DNA of 64,000 nucleotides, taken from contig NZ_AUZM01000014.1 in the NCBI RefSeq assembly GCF_000478195.2, forward strand, positions 45,352 to 109,351, in the 5' to 3' direction. Source of the DNA: Lyngbya aestuarii BL J. Lineage in GTDB: Bacteria > Cyanobacteriota > Cyanobacteriia > Cyanobacteriales > Microcoleaceae. The position numbers and the translations under genes are program-made. How positions within the stretch are numbered: the first letter of the stretch is position 1; the number at the start of each line of letters is the position of its first letter. Below, piece after piece: positions 1 to 10,869 of the stretch. The notes under the pieces are model-generated. The model made no database searches and had not been told where the DNA came from. It was given only the letters and a program-made list of their open reading frames with translations.

Positions 1-631
1 CTTCACGCAGTCGTTCGGCTTCTTCTTCAAGGGGAATATCTGCTAAGAGTTGAGCAACAGCTTCAGCCCCGATTCCGACTTCTACGCCACTGAGGGTTGT
101 ATCCTCACTATACATTTGTTCTTCGATTTCTAGCCACTGCTCTTCCATCAGTAACTGTTTGTAGGAGAGGTTTTCGGCGTTACCGGGGTTGAGGACGACG
201 TAGGCGTTGAAGTAAACCACCTGTTCGACATCCCGCAGGGGCATATCGAGCAAGATTGCCATATAGCTCGGAATTCCTTTGAGATACCACACATGAGTCA
301 CTGGAGCGGCTAATTTAATGAAGCCCATGCGATGACGACGAACTCTTGACTCGGTGACTTCTACGCCGCAACGTTCACAAACAATACCCCGATGTCGAAC
401 CCGCTTGTATTTACCGCAATGACATTCCCAATCTTTCGCCGGACCAAAAATTCGCTCGCAGAATAAACCATCCATCTCCGGCTTCAGGGTGCGATAGTTG
501 ATGGTTTCGGGTTTGGTGACTTCGCCAACAATTTGGTTATTGGGTAATGTCCGTTCTCCCCAAGTCCGAATTCGCTCTGGAGAAGCTAACCCAATTTTGA
601 CGTAATCAAAGCGCTGTTCTAGTTTAGGCAT
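1..631 (-). CDS. rpoC1: RNA polymerase subunit gamma (RpoC1), 5' part
   Basis: N-terminal 210 residues of the cyanobacterial gamma subunit, which corresponds to the N-terminal half of bacterial beta-prime; the other half is normally encoded by a separate rpoC2. The gene starts at the ATG complementary to 629-631 ([19 protein letters not shown]) and runs off the left edge. Residues around 70-90 carry the zinc-binding cysteines in the arrangement CHC...CERC, which grip DNA at the upstream edge of the polymerase. It lies 133 bp downstream of rpoB on the same strand, the standard cyanobacterial rpoB-rpoC1 order, so co-transcription is expected. Identity is certain from sequence; only the 3' end is missing. 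Confidence 0.97.
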   Translation of the reverse strand, partial: MPKLEQRFDYVKIGLASPERIRTWGERTLPNNQIVGEVTKPETINYRTLKPEMDGLFCERIFGPAKDWECHCGKYKRVRHRGIVCERCGVEVTESRVRRHRMGFIKLAAPVTHVWYLKGIPSYMAILLDMPLRDVEQVVYFNAYVVLNPGNAENLSYKQLLMEEQWLEIEEQMYSEDTTLSGVEVGIGAEAVAQLLADIPLEEEAERLRE

Positions 632-764
632 AGTTTGTAGAAACGGAGTTGTTAACGAATGAGTTAACGGTGGGGGTGGTCAACGTTAACGTTATAGAAA
701 CGGATAAGTCTCAGTTATCAGTTTTTTTAGATTGTTCCGGTGTTCACGGGTCACTGTTGACTGT

Positions 765-3700
765 TTAAGAGTCTTTTTTGTCTTCTTCGGTGGCTGTAAA
801 CTCATAGGTGGGTTTGGAGGGGGTGCGTCCTCGGTTGGATTCGTCTGCCATCAAGTCCACCTCTAAGTCGCGACCCACTCCGTCTTCACCTGTTTCAACT
901 TTGTGAACGGCAATATCCAAGCATAGAGATTGTAATTCCCGCATCAACACTTTAAAGGATTCTGGTGTTCCGGGTCGAGGAATGGCTTTTCCTTTGACAA
1001 TGGCGTTGAGAGCCTCGTTACGGCCTTGCATATCGTCGGATTTGACGGTGAGCAATTCCTGTAAGGTGTAAGCAGCACCAAAGGCTTCGAGCGCCCAAAC
1101 TTCCATTTCTCCAAATCGCTGTCCACCTTGTTGGGCTTTTCCGCCCAGGGGTTGTTGAGTCACCAGAGAGTAAGGGCCGGTTGAACGGGCGTGAATTTTA
1201 TCATCGACGAGGTGAACCAGCTTCAGCATATAAGCCACCCCAACGGTTACAGGTTGATCAAAGGGTTCTCCTGTACGACCATCGTAGAGCAGAACTTTAC
1301 CGGGGTTATCGGCGTTAAATAGCCAATCTTTGTTCTGTTTTTCTCGGGCGAGTTGCAACTCTCCATGAACGGTTTCTCGTGACATTTCCTGTCCGTGCAT
1401 TTCGTCGAAAGGAATGACTTTGTACCGCGTCTTTAAGTTTTCACCTGCCCATCCGAGTAAACATTCAAAGATTTGACCGACGTTCATCCGAGAGGGTACA
1501 CCCAAGGGATTCAACACAATATCCACTGCCCGTCCATCGGGTAAATAAGGCATATCTTCGACAGGGAGAATCCGCGAAACAATCCCTTTATTTCCATGTC
1601 GTCCCGCCATTTTGTCGCCGACTTGGATTTTCCGTTTTTGAGCGACATAAACCCGGACAACCATATTGGCACCAGGGGGGAGTTCATCGCCTTGTTCGCG
1701 AGTAAAGACCCGCACATCGACCACTCGACCTTTTTCGCCGTTGGGAACTCGCAGGGAGTTATCACGAACATCTCGGGCTTTTTCTCCAAAAATCGCTCGT
1801 AGGAGTTTTTCTTCTGGGGGTTGGTCTGATTCTCCTTTGGGGGTGACTTTTCCCACGAGGATGTCTCCGGCTTCTACCCAGGCCCCAACTCGGATAATCC
1901 CATTGGCATCGAGTTGTCGCAAGGAGTCTTCCCCGACGTTGGGAATTTCGCGGGTAATTTCTTCAGGCCCTAGTTTGGTTTGTCGGGCTTCAATTTCGTA
2001 TTTCTCAATGTGGATGGAGGTGTAAATATCCTCATAAACCAGACGTTCGCTAATTAAAATCGCGTCTTCGTAGTTGTAGCCTTCCCACGGCATATAAGTC
2101 ACAACCACGTTATGCCCTAAAGCCAGTTCTGCCCCTTCTGTTGAAGAACCATCTGCCAAGACTTGTCCGACTACCACTTGGTCGCCTTCATAAACGAGGG
2201 GACGTTGATTTAAACAGGTGTCTTGGTTAGAACGGTTATATTTCTGTAACTCGTACTCGACTTCTTCGCCTTCCGGTGAGGCGACTCGAATTCTTGCCCC
2301 ATCAACATAGGAGACTTCTCCATCAATTTGTGAAACAATCACCATCCCCGAATCTCGGGCGGCTTGGGCTTCTAAACCTGTTCCCACGAGGGGGCGTTGG
2401 GGTCGCAGCAGGGGTACTGCTTGGCGCTGCATATTAGACCCCATTAATGCCCGGTTCGCATCGTCGTGTTCGAGGAAGGGAATCAATGAGGTGGCAACGG
2501 AAATGATTTGAACGGGGGAAACGGCTACATAGTCTACTTGGTCGGGAGTCGTTTCGGTGAAGTCCTGACGATAACGGACTGGAATCACTTCCCCTAAAAT
2601 ATTGCCTTCGGCATCTGTGGCGACATCTCCCGGTGCCACTCGCAAATCATCTTCTTCATCAGCAGTCATGTACACGGGAGGCCCATCTCGTCGCACCCGG
2701 CCGTTTTCGGCTGGATAGTAGGGGGTAGCAATAAACCCGTAGGGATTGACTCGCGCATGGGTAGCGAGAGAACCAATTAAACCCGCGTTCGGGCCTTCTG
2801 GGGTTTCAATCGGACAAATCCGCCCATAATGGGAGGGGTGAATATCTCGGACAGCAAACCCAGCTCGTTCTCGGGTCAGACCACCTGGGCCTAGAGCGGA
2901 CAGACGACGTTTATGGGTCAATTCGGCCAGGGGATTGGTTTGATCCATAAATTGCGAAAGTTGAGAACTGCCGAAGAATTCTTTAATCGCCGCCACCAGG
3001 GGTTTAGGGTTCACTAAAGATGCGGGGGTCAAAGAGTCTGAGTCGCTAACGGTCATCCGTTCGCGGATAATTCGTTCTAGACGGTTTAAACCCACTCGGA
3101 CTTGGTTTTGCAGGAGTTCCCCGACAGAACGCACGCGACGGTTTCCTAAGTGGTCGATGTCGTCGGTTTCGCCGATGTCGTATTCGAGGTTAATTAGGTA
3201 GTCGATCGCGGCTAAAATGTCGGTAGGTGTCAGAACACGGGTAATGTCGGGAATGGTCAGGCGCAGTTTACGATTGAGTTTATACCGTCCGACTCGACCG
3301 AGATCATAGCGTTTGGGATCAAAGAAGCGGTTATTGAGGAGTTGTTCTCCTCCGGCGACGGTTGGGGGTTCTCCCGGACGAAGTTTGCGGTAGAGTTCCA
3401 TCAAGGCGTCTTCTTCGCTAAATTCGCCTTCTCGATCTATGGTTTTCTGGAAGTAGTCGGGGTGGCGCAGGGCGTCGAAGATTTCGTTGTTGGAGAGTCC
3501 GAGGGCTTTGAGGAGGACTTGGGCGGAGAGTTTACGGGTTTTATCGATTCTCACCCACACGAGATCGTTTTTGTCGGTTTCAAATTTTAACCAGGCGCCT
3601 CGGTTGGGGATCAGGGATGCGCTGTAGGTTCGGCGTTGGTTTTTATCAATTTCTGATTTATAGTAGACACCAGGACTCCGCACGATTTGGTTAACGATGA

Positions 3701-4064
3701 CTCGTTCGGCTCCGTTGATGATAAAGGTTCCGCGTTCGGTCATTAACGGCAGATCGCCGATGAAGACTTCTTGTTCTTTGATTTCGCCTGTTTCTTTGTT
3801 GATTAAGCGGGTGGGAACGTACATCTGTACGGCGTAGGTACTATCGCGTCGTTTGGCTTCATCAACGTCGTATTTGGGCTGTTTGAGTCGATAGTTTTGA
3901 GCGAGGAAGTGGAGTTCCAGTTTTCCGGTATAGTCGGTGATCGGGGAGAAGCTTTCGAGTTCTTCAATGAGTCCGCTTTCTAGAAACCACCGAAAACTTG
4001 AGCGTTGAATGTCGATCAAGTCGGGGAGTAGGAACATTGATTCTTCGGCGGTGGTATTCGTCAT
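765..4064 (-). CDS. rpoB: RNA polymerase beta subunit
   Basis: Catalytic beta subunit of DNA-dependent RNA polymerase, 1,099 residues, the usual compact cyanobacterial length. The start at [16 protein letters not shown] is followed by the conserved [11 protein letters not shown] segment. The rifampicin pocket lies near residues 365-400 ([20 protein letters not shown], then LGPGGL). Other hallmarks are the RxGNKGIVS-type region ([15 protein letters not shown]) and the C-terminal [17 protein letters not shown] motif that contacts beta-prime. The pocket residues look like the susceptible consensus; no resistance change is apparent by eye. It sits downstream of rpsT and the TatD gene and upstream of rpoC1, all on the minus strand. 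Confidence 0.99.
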   Translation of the reverse strand: MTNTTAEESMFLLPDLIDIQRSSFRWFLESGLIEELESFSPITDYTGKLELHFLAQNYRLKQPKYDVDEAKRRDSTYAVQMYVPTRLINKETGEIKEQEVFIGDLPLMTERGTFIINGAERVIVNQIVRSPGVYYKSEIDKNQRRTYSASLIPNRGAWLKFETDKNDLVWVRIDKTRKLSAQVLLKALGLSNNEIFDALRHPDYFQKTIDREGEFSEEDALMELYRKLRPGEPPTVAGGEQLLNNRFFDPKRYDLGRVGRYKLNRKLRLTIPDITRVLTPTDILAAIDYLINLEYDIGETDDIDHLGNRRVRSVGELLQNQVRVGLNRLERIIRERMTVSDSDSLTPASLVNPKPLVAAIKEFFGSSQLSQFMDQTNPLAELTHKRRLSALGPGGLTRERAGFAVRDIHPSHYGRICPIETPEGPNAGLIGSLATHARVNPYGFIATPYYPAENGRVRRDGPPVYMTADEEDDLRVAPGDVATDAEGNILGEVIPVRYRQDFTETTPDQVDYVAVSPVQIISVATSLIPFLEHDDANRALMGSNMQRQAVPLLRPQRPLVGTGLEAQAARDSGMVIVSQIDGEVSYVDGARIRVASPEGEEVEYELQKYNRSNQDTCLNQRPLVYEGDQVVVGQVLADGSSTEGAELALGHNVVVTYMPWEGYNYEDAILISERLVYEDIYTSIHIEKYEIEARQTKLGPEEITREIPNVGEDSLRQLDANGIIRVGAWVEAGDILVGKVTPKGESDQPPEEKLLRAIFGEKARDVRDNSLRVPNGEKGRVVDVRVFTREQGDELPPGANMVVRVYVAQKRKIQVGDKMAGRHGNKGIVSRILPVEDMPYLPDGRAVDIVLNPLGVPSRMNVGQIFECLLGWAGENLKTRYKVIPFDEMHGQEMSRETVHGELQLAREKQNKDWLFNADNPGKVLLYDGRTGEPFDQPVTVGVAYMLKLVHLVDDKIHARSTGPYSLVTQQPLGGKAQQGGQRFGEMEVWALEAFGAAYTLQELLTVKSDDMQGRNEALNAIVKGKAIPRPGTPESFKVLMRELQSLCLDIAVHKVETGEDGVGRDLEVDLMADESNRGRTPSKPTYEFTATEEDKKDS

Positions 4065-4412
4065 GAGTTTAGTTTTTGAGTTGCGTGGAATTGGATTTTT
4101 GGGGATGGGGTCAGGTGGACGGACTAGATTTTGAACATTGATGGGTACTGTGTTGAATTTAGGGGAGGTTTGAGCAAGCCTGTCGGTTCTTTTAACAAAA
4201 GCATAATTTATTTAAGAGTTAACTCGTTTTCGGATTTTATGAGTTGGGGATGGGTTTCCTCTACTTTGGGGCGTGAAAGCTGGGGGTGTTTCCTTGAGGC
4301 TGAATTGAATGGGTTCAACAAAAGCCGATTATTCTTTTTTCCTCAAGAGTTGTTGATTTGGAACGGATAATAGTGAGTCTTGGGGTAAAAAGTCCCCTCT
4401 CAAAAATTGGGG
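4065..4412. other. rpoB-TatD intergenic region, no gene seen
   Basis: 348 bp upstream of rpoB. Short open frames exist on the plus strand but have no recognisable protein content. The leader of rpoB, and possibly its own promoter, must lie here, but I could not pick out a convincing -35/-10 pair on the minus strand. Confidence 0.5.
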
Positions 4413-5225
4413 TTAAACACTCAAGGGTTGTTCTTCTTGGAGTTCGGGTTGGGGTAAGCCAAATAACCGACAAGCGTTTTCGGTGGTTTGTCGGGCGAGA
4501 ATCTCGACGGGTATGTCTCGAAGTTGGGCGACTTTTTCAGCGACATAACGCACGTAGGCGGGTTCGTTGCGTTTTCCCCGACGAGGAACAGGGGCCAGGA
4601 AAGGACAGTCGGTTTCGATCAAAAGGGGTTGACTATCGACTATCCGGGCTGAGTCTTGAATTTGAGTGGCTTTTTTAAAGGTGACTGTTCCACTAAAGCT
4701 GATGTAAAATCCCAGATCGAGAAAGGACTGGGTTTCTGTGGGTGTTCCTCCCCAACAGTGCATGACACCCTGAACCGGGCCTTGTCGCTCCCAAAAGTTT
4801 CGCAAGAGTTGAAGCATCGGTTCGGCTGCATCCCGACAATGGATAATGACGGGTTTGTTTAGGTGATAAGCCAGTTCGAGTTGGGCTTCAAACACAAGCA
4901 ATTGCAAGTCGTAGTTATCGGCTTTATAAAAGTCCAGTCCCATTTCACCTAAAGCGACGACACGGGAATCGGATTGCGCCAGTTTGAGGATTTGGTCTGG
5001 GGTAACGGTTGTCCATTTTTCGGTGTCTAATGGATGCAAACCGACTGAAAAAAAGAGGTTTTCGACTTGATTTGCGATCGCTTGAATTTCGGTGAATTCG
5101 TGTGGATGTACGCAGGAATGGACTAAACGAACAACACCTGAAGCTTTCCAGCGTTGTTGAATCGCTTCTAAGTCCGATGCGAGAACATCAAAGTTAAGAT
5201 GAACGTGAGTATCAACGAGCTGCAT
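4413..5225 (-). CDS. TatD-family metal-dependent hydrolase
   Basis: TatD-type TIM-barrel hydrolase of about 270 residues; family members are metal-dependent DNases or phosphoesterases. The metal ligands expected for the family are visible: THVHLNF at the N terminus, [25 protein letters not shown] and ETDCPFLAP. The frame is open 18 codons further upstream, but those residues ([18 protein letters not shown]) look unrelated to the family, and the barrel begins at [12 protein letters not shown], so I place the start at the ATG complementary to 5223-5225. It sits between rpsT and rpoB on the same strand, a gene order common in cyanobacteria. The precise substrate cannot be told from sequence. Confidence 0.93.
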   Translation of the reverse strand: MQLVDTHVHLNFDVLASDLEAIQQRWKASGVVRLVHSCVHPHEFTEIQAIANQVENLFFSVGLHPLDTEKWTTVTPDQILKLAQSDSRVVALGEMGLDFYKADNYDLQLLVFEAQLELAYHLNKPVIIHCRDAAEPMLQLLRNFWERQGPVQGVMHCWGGTPTETQSFLDLGFYISFSGTVTFKKATQIQDSARIVDSQPLLIETDCPFLAPVPRRGKRNEPAYVRYVAEKVAQLRDIPVEILARQTTENACRLFGLPQPELQEEQPLSV

Positions 5226-5718
5226 TATAATTGAGTAGATTCGCGTTTCGGGAGAGCCTTGGCAGCAATTCAACTGCATTTTAACGTGATGTTGACAGAA
5301 GTTGGGTTAGGGCTGTCTGGCATCCCAGGCAAACTTGACAATCGCGTGGGTGTGATTTTCCTCAAGTGCCGGTTAGTGGGGATCAAGATCAGTAAAGATC
5401 GCCAATTTTCTACGCTTTTAGCAAGTGAGGCGTGCTAACCCTCTCCTTTGTGATCAGATTGGCAGTCGGTCACGGGTTGTTAACTCACTTGCAACTTTTG
5501 ACTTAATTTAAGGGTCACTTTTATATCTAAATGTTTAGAACTCTAGAATACAATAGAGGAGATTCAGGGCAGAACGCTCTAGGATCGAGTTCTTGAGTCG
5601 CTGCGAATGAATCTTTATCAATTGGCAAATGGGAGAAGAGCTAACTCATCTCCCTTCCCCTGTTGATCATGACAAATGAGTAATTTTTTCTCTTTTGTCT
5701 ACAGCCATTTAGGATTCC
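5226..5718. other. TatD-rpsT intergenic region, no gene seen
   Basis: 493 bp between the TatD gene and rpsT, both on the minus strand. No ORF with recognisable content, no tRNA and no strong hairpin was found. Confidence 0.5.
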
Positions 5719-6036
5719 TTAGGACACTGCGGACTCCTGAGCATTTGGATTTGGGAAGTAAGGTTTGAGAGCTTTAGCCAGTCGAGCCTTCTTTCGTGCG
5801 CCATTATTGCGATGGAGGACGCGGTGCTTGACCGCTTTGTCTATTTTGCTGTAAGCGGCTGACATTCTCTGATTGACTTCGTTTAAGTTGTCTGGGTTGG
5901 GATCAGATGCGTATTTTTCGACCGCTGCGAAATAATTTTTCATTAACGTTTTCACGGCGGACTTGTAAAATTTGTTTTGGAGCCGATTGCGTTCGGCAAT
6001 TTCAATTCGTTTGATGGCAGACTTAATATTAGCCAT
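5719..6036 (-). CDS. rpsT: 30S ribosomal protein S20
   Basis: Small basic ribosomal protein of 105 residues that binds 16S rRNA early in 30S assembly. The N terminus [22 protein letters not shown] and the later [21 protein letters not shown] segment are the conserved S20 signatures; lysine and arginine are abundant throughout. It is the first gene of the minus-strand block rpsT - TatD - rpoB - rpoC1. A candidate sigma-70-type promoter lies just upstream at 6101-6130. Confidence 0.98.
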   Translation of the reverse strand: MANIKSAIKRIEIAERNRLQNKFYKSAVKTLMKNYFAAVEKYASDPNPDNLNEVNQRMSAAYSKIDKAVKHRVLHRNNGARKKARLAKALKPYFPNPNAQESAVS

Positions 6037-6100
6037 AGGTTCGCGTTCTCACCAAATGCGGGTCTTCAGGACTTCTAGATACACAAGTTACAGAAATACT

Positions 6101-6130
6101 ACTATAACATCTTTTCTGCAAAAATAGTAA
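6101..6130 (-). promoter_or_regulatory. Candidate sigma-70-type promoter for rpsT
   Basis: Read on the minus strand there is TTACTA (complement of 6125-6130), an 18-bp spacer and TATAGT (complement of 6101-6106), placing a transcription start about 55-60 bp ahead of the rpsT ATG. The -10 is good and the -35 moderate. This is a by-eye call without experimental support. Confidence 0.4.
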
Positions 6131-6494
6131 CCGAAAAAATTGGATTTTTGGATCAAGCGTGATCCGCTTCGTCGGGTGTCCGAAAATCTTTAAGGGCAGG
6201 CCCTCTCACCTGGATCAAGGAAAAAAAAGCAATGGGAAGTGAGCGAAAAGCTGGAATCTGGGACGGGCAAGGGTAGGATACGTTAAACTATTACAAGAAG
6301 TTCGGGAACACCCAACATTCGGAATGGATGAAAGGTGATGGAAAATGCTGAAATCGAGACAGGTCAAGGCAAAAGGGGGATTTTGAATCTCCGACTCGAA
6401 GTGACTCCGATTTTGTACTGTCCACTCCATTTCTGGACTGATTCCCAATTCCGTCTTCTAGCCGATAACTCTTGAGGTTGGCACTCCTATCACC
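6131..6494. other. rpsT-hisD divergent intergenic region
   Basis: The two genes are divergent, so both leaders lie here. Short minus-strand open frames across 6215-6530 have no recognisable protein content and overlap the hisD start, so I do not call them. No hairpin or RNA gene was recognised. Confidence 0.5.
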
Positions 6495-7829
6495 ATGCTG
6501 CGAATTATCACTCAGTGGGTTGAAGCACAATCAGAACTACGACGGATCGCGAGTCGTACCCATGATGACATGATCCTTCATAAAGAGGCAACGGTGCGGG
6601 AAGTGCTGCAAACCGTTAAACGACAAGGTGACAAAGCTCTACTGCACTACACCCAAGAATTTGACCACCAAACCTTAACGCCAGAACAGTTGCGTGTCAG
6701 TGGTTCAGAGTTGGATGCTGCCTATCAGCAAGTCTCTAAAGAACTTCTCGATGCGATTCGGTTGGCGGCTAAACAAATCGAGGCCTTTCACCGACAACGG
6801 ATTCCAAAATCTTGGGTTCAGTTTCAAGAGGATGATGTGGTCTTAGGTAAACGCTACACTCCGGTTGATCGGGCGGGCTTATATGTTCCCGGAGGCCGAG
6901 CAGCTTATCCGAGTACCGTTTTAATGAATGCAATTCCGGCGAAGGTGGCGAAAGTCCCTCGGATTGTCATAACTACGCCTCCAGGCCCCGAAGGTAAAGT
7001 CAATCCAGCCGTGCTGGTGGCCGCACAAGTGGCCGGGGTTCAAGAAATTTATCGCGTGGGTGGAGCGCAAGCAGTAGCCGCTCTAGCTTACGGTACGGAA
7101 ACAATCCCAACCGTTGATGTGATCACAGGGCCGGGGAACGTCTATGTCACCTTAGCGAAAAAGTTAGTGTATGGAACGGTTGGCATTGACTCCCTCGCCG
7201 GGCCATCAGAAGTTTTAGTGATTGCCGATAGTGGGGCAAATCCAGTTTATGTGGCGGTGGATCTGTTAGCTCAAGCTGAACATGATCCGATGGCGGCGGC
7301 GATCTTACTGACAACAGACTCGGCATTAGCCCGTCAGGTTGTCACGGAAGTCGAACGTCAACTCACGAATCACCCTCGACGAACCTTAACAGAAAAAGCG
7401 ATCGCTCATTATGGTTTAGTGGTTGTGGTTGAGTCTTTAGAAGCGGCCGCTAAACTGTCTAATGAATTTGCTCCAGAGCATTTAGAACTCGAAGTTGCAG
7501 ATCCTTGGGCAATGGTGGAAAAAATTCGCCATGCGGGGGCTATTTTTCTGGGCAGTTCAACTCCAGAAGCGGTGGGAGATTATCTCGCAGGCCCGAACCA
7601 CACTTTACCGACTTCCGGGGCGGCTCGTTATGCTTCGGCTTTGGGGGTGGAAACATTCCTGAAGCATTCTAGTTTAATCCAATATTCTCCTACGGCTCTC
7701 CAAAAAGTTGCTGATGCGGTTAATATTCTGGCGACTGCTGAAGGTTTACCCTCTCATGGGGACTCAGTACGTTTGCGAACGGAAACCTCTGACGATCAAG
7801 GGAATTTTGATCTTGATGGTCAGTTGTAA
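6495..7829 (+). CDS. hisD: Histidinol dehydrogenase
   Basis: Catalyses the last two steps of histidine biosynthesis, the NAD-dependent four-electron oxidation of L-histidinol to L-histidine, as a zinc-dependent cytosolic dimer. The 444-residue length is normal. Signatures seen are GGRAAYPSTVLMNAIPAKVA, GPGNVYVTLAKK, the family pattern LAQAEHDPMAAAILLT, the catalytic Glu-His pair in FAPEHLELE, and GPNHTLPTSGAARYASAL. The start MLRIITQWVEAQ fits the family. It is not clustered with other his genes here, which is usual in cyanobacteria; a UspA gene follows about 110 bp downstream. Confidence 0.98.
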   Translation: MLRIITQWVEAQSELRRIASRTHDDMILHKEATVREVLQTVKRQGDKALLHYTQEFDHQTLTPEQLRVSGSELDAAYQQVSKELLDAIRLAAKQIEAFHRQRIPKSWVQFQEDDVVLGKRYTPVDRAGLYVPGGRAAYPSTVLMNAIPAKVAKVPRIVITTPPGPEGKVNPAVLVAAQVAGVQEIYRVGGAQAVAALAYGTETIPTVDVITGPGNVYVTLAKKLVYGTVGIDSLAGPSEVLVIADSGANPVYVAVDLLAQAEHDPMAAAILLTTDSALARQVVTEVERQLTNHPRRTLTEKAIAHYGLVVVVESLEAAAKLSNEFAPEHLELEVADPWAMVEKIRHAGAIFLGSSTPEAVGDYLAGPNHTLPTSGAARYASALGVETFLKHSSLIQYSPTALQKVADAVNILATAEGLPSHGDSVRLRTETSDDQGNFDLDGQL

Positions 7830-7941
7830 CTGAATATTTGCGGTCAAGTAATCTCGATATTCGGGGTTTGAGGATCAGATCTTGGTATGATTGGAAGTCA
7901 CGAACAATCGTAGCTTGTCGTCTGGGAGGATAACTCTATCT

Positions 7942-8361
7942 GTGCTGAAAACAATATTGGTTGCTGTTGATGGTTCACCATCGACTGAGTTGGTGATTCA
8001 GGCTCTAGAACAATTTCAATTACAACCGACCACAAATATTATCTTCTCCCATGTGATTTCTGCCCAGGAGTCTGATAGCGAAGCCCTCGCCGATCGTCCT
8101 CATCCCGACTCAGGAGAATTTCTCCAAGAGCAACTCCGCCTTTATCAAGACAAGTTAGATTTTCGGAGTGAACTGGAAATCGTTCATGGTGATCCGGCAG
8201 TCGAGATTATTCGCCTGGCAAATATCTACAAAGTAGACTTAATTATTCTGGGAAGTCGGGGATTGACTGGGTTAAATCGTATTTTACAAGGTTCTGTCAG
8301 CGCTCAAGTTGTGGCGGAGGCTCACTGTTCAGTGTTGGTGGTCAAAGACAACGGAGATTGA
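7942..8361 (+). CDS. Universal stress protein, UspA family
   Basis: Single-domain UspA protein of about 139 residues. The fold starts with KTILVAVDGSPST and ends with the nucleotide-binding motif GSRGLTGLNRILQGSVS (G-2x-G-9x-G-S), typical of ATP-binding members. The frame is open back to a TTG at 7891, but GTG at 7942 is a better start: GGGAGG lies at a suitable distance upstream and translation then begins directly with the first beta strand. Family members are induced by stress; the physiological role here is unknown. Confidence 0.9.
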   Translation: MLKTILVAVDGSPSTELVIQALEQFQLQPTTNIIFSHVISAQESDSEALADRPHPDSGEFLQEQLRLYQDKLDFRSELEIVHGDPAVEIIRLANIYKVDLIILGSRGLTGLNRILQGSVSAQVVAEAHCSVLVVKDNGD

Positions 8362-8384
8362 CAGACTCCCCCGTTAACCGTGAC

Positions 8385-8428
8385 GCAAAAACAAAGATTG
8401 AAACCCGACTCTAGCAGTTAGGTTTCAA
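8385..8428 (-). terminator. Rho-independent terminator downstream of prfC
   Basis: TTGAAACC at 8398-8405 pairs perfectly with GGTTTCAA at 8421-8428, and after one mismatch the stem continues with GACT/AGTT around a CTAGC loop. On the minus strand the hairpin is followed by a T-rich run (complement of 8385-8397). It lies in the short convergent gap between the UspA gene and prfC. Confidence 0.6.
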
Positions 8429-8450
8429 CTCCCATCCTGGTGGAGGTTAA

Positions 8451-10079
8451 CTAGATAGATTCAGGTTCTTGACCCGAAACAACGGGCGCAACACTATTAA
8501 GTTGCAACTCTGGGTGATCGCCTTGCACCTGTTGATAATTCCATTCATTTTTAAATAGCAATACAGGTCGTCCCCAACTATCTTTAACCGTAACGGTATT
8601 AAATAACCGTCCAACTTTTTCGAGGGCTTCCCAACCGCCATGCACCCAACGCGCCAAACTGTACGGAAGGACATCGAGAAGGGTTTCTACGCCATATTCT
8701 TGCTGAAGTCGGAACTGTACCACCTCAAATTGCAGTTGACCGACGGCGGCTAAAATCGGATCACGTTTAGCATCATCAACAGAATACATAATTTGTATCG
8801 CACCTTCTTCCCGTAACTCAGAAACGCCTTTACGGAACTGTTTAAACTTGGAGGGGTTGGGATTTCTCAGGTAGGCAAAGAGTTCGGGAGAAAAGCAAGG
8901 AATCCCTTCGTATTCAAGTTTTTGACCGTTGTAAATGGTATCGCCGATGGCAAATACACCGGGATTGTTTAAGCCAATCACATCACCGGGATAGGCATCT
9001 GCAATCGATTCTCGGTCTTGAGCAAAGAGTTTTTGGGGACGAGACAGACGAACGGTTTTGCCTGTACGAGCATGGTTGACGGTCATATCTTTTTCAAATC
9101 TTCCGGTACAGACTCGCACAAAGGCAACGCGATCGCGATGTTTCGGGTCCATATTCGCTTGGAGTTTAAACACAAAGCCTGTAAACTCTGGATACTCGGG
9201 GGGAATTTCGCCCTGGGTACTGCGATGAATGCCGGGTTTTAAGCCGTATTCCAAAAAAGCTTCGAGAAATAGTTTCACCCCGAAGTTGGTCATGGCACTT
9301 CCGAAAAATACGGGGGTCATTTTGCCTTGATGGACTTGTTCGAGGTCTAGATCTGATCCGACTTCTTCTAAGAGTTCTAAATCTTCTTTGAGTTGGTAGT
9401 AGAGGTCTTGGTCTAAGAGGTCTTCAATGCGAGGATCGCCGAGACTAATGATGGTTTCTGTGGCTTCACGGCTACCATGATGCGATCGCTGAAAGAGATA
9501 GATTTGTTGGGTACGGCGGTCAAATACGCCTTTAAAGGTGTCTCCCATGCCGATTGGCCAGTTGACGGCGTAGGGTTTGAGTCCGAGTTCTTGTTCGATT
9601 TCATCGAGGAGTTCTAAGGGATGGCGTCCCGGTCGATCCATTTTATTGATGAAGGTGAAGATGGGAAGACTCCGCATTTTACAGACTTCAAACAGCTTGC
9701 GGGTTTGAGGTTCTAACCCTTTAGCCGCATCTTCGAGCATAACCGCGTTGTCGGCGGCCGCTAAAGTACGATAGGTGTCTTCACTGAAGTCTTGGTGGCC
9801 GGGTGTATCGAGAAGGTTGATTTGGTAGTCACTGTACTCAAACTGTAGCACGGTGGAGGTGATGGAAATTCCCCGTTGTTGTTCCATTGCCATCCAGTCA
9901 GAAGTGGCGTGACGTTGGGATTTACGGACTTTTACAGCGCCTGCTTCGTGGATAGCGCCTCCGTACAGCAGGAGTTTTTCGGTTAGAGTGGTTTTCCCCG
10001 CATCGGGGTGAGAAATAATGGCAAAGTTGCGTCTTCGTTCTACTTCGAGTTGAAGTTCGGTTTGAGTTTCTGGGGACAT
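8451..10079 (-). CDS. prfC: Peptide chain release factor 3
   Basis: Translational GTPase of 542 residues that removes class I release factors from the ribosome after peptide release. The GTPase motifs are intact: [15 protein letters not shown] (P-loop), the [16 protein letters not shown] region (G3) and [10 protein letters not shown] (G4), followed by the domain II/III region. The conserved [10 protein letters not shown] segment after the P-loop matches RF3 rather than EF-G or LepA. The start [21 protein letters not shown] matches RF3 N termini. It is convergent with the UspA gene, with a hairpin terminator between them. Confidence 0.97.
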   Translation of the reverse strand: MSPETQTELQLEVERRRNFAIISHPDAGKTTLTEKLLLYGGAIHEAGAVKVRKSQRHATSDWMAMEQQRGISITSTVLQFEYSDYQINLLDTPGHQDFSEDTYRTLAAADNAVMLEDAAKGLEPQTRKLFEVCKMRSLPIFTFINKMDRPGRHPLELLDEIEQELGLKPYAVNWPIGMGDTFKGVFDRRTQQIYLFQRSHHGSREATETIISLGDPRIEDLLDQDLYYQLKEDLELLEEVGSDLDLEQVHQGKMTPVFFGSAMTNFGVKLFLEAFLEYGLKPGIHRSTQGEIPPEYPEFTGFVFKLQANMDPKHRDRVAFVRVCTGRFEKDMTVNHARTGKTVRLSRPQKLFAQDRESIADAYPGDVIGLNNPGVFAIGDTIYNGQKLEYEGIPCFSPELFAYLRNPNPSKFKQFRKGVSELREEGAIQIMYSVDDAKRDPILAAVGQLQFEVVQFRLQQEYGVETLLDVLPYSLARWVHGGWEALEKVGRLFNTVTVKDSWGRPVLLFKNEWNYQQVQGDHPELQLNSVAPVVSGQEPESI

Positions 10080-10869
10080 TTCAAAGCCTTGTTGGAAAGG
10101 GGAAGAACTATTGATTCGGGTGACTACGGTTCTAAAGCTATAGATTCAGAGTAACAAAAAATTTAGTTCCTTTTCTTTATAAGTTTAATTAAATTTCACC
10201 TTAATATCAAGTCTGTGGTAAGCCGGGATAGGGCGACGAGGGGGTGAATCTCCTGAGCAGTTTCACTAAAAATTCACAAGATTACTGGGAATTTCTTGGC
10301 AACTTAGGGGTTAATGGCTAATTATTTTGAGAACTGTTGCCGTTTTTCGATGTTAGATTGTTCTCGGACTGTGCTTTCTGCTGAATTGGGGTGATCATTT
10401 TACTTTTCTGATTTTTTTGACTTTAAGCCGGGTGACGCTCTTTTGATGAGGGATGTAACTATTTTTGGGTATCACTTAATCTTGAGTTCAAAGGACTATT
10501 CTGTTAAAGCTCTGGATGAATTGAGTGTTCAGGGTTAATATAGATCTCATCTTAACTCGTAATGTAGAGATTCTTTCCCGAAGGAAATTAGAGAGCTTAC
10601 CAGAATACCTCTAAGATTAAGTGTTTTTGTTTTATTAAAACTAAAAATATTGATATAAGTGATGTAAAACTTATCTATAAATCACTTTTATATTTTTTGT
10701 TTAGAGGAAGTTTGAAAATGATTAAAAATTAATTTTTAGGGGGTGATCTATTTTAACTTTGAGCTAATATTAGAGATGAAAGTATCAATTTCGTGTTAGA
10801 TTCACCTATCTATTGTTTAATTACTTTTAAGCTGCTTCGACCCATTCCAATCAGATCAATTAGTCTATT
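10080..10869. other. Long AT-rich intergenic region, no gene seen
   Basis: 790 bp between divergent prfC (minus) and the ethylene-receptor-like kinase (plus). It becomes clearly AT-rich toward the kinase. No ORF, RNA gene or strong hairpin was recognised; the promoters of both genes should lie here. Confidence 0.45.

Noticed and set aside
4131..4678. Small plus-strand open frames between rpoB and the TatD gene
   Set aside because: No recognisable protein features; part of this overlaps the TatD gene on the other strand.
5226..5279. Longer N terminus for the TatD hydrolase
   Set aside because: The extra 18 residues lack family similarity; the barrel begins at the internal MQLVDTHVH.
6215..6530. 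Two minus-strand open frames upstream of hisD
   Set aside because: They overlap each other and the hisD start, and have no family features.
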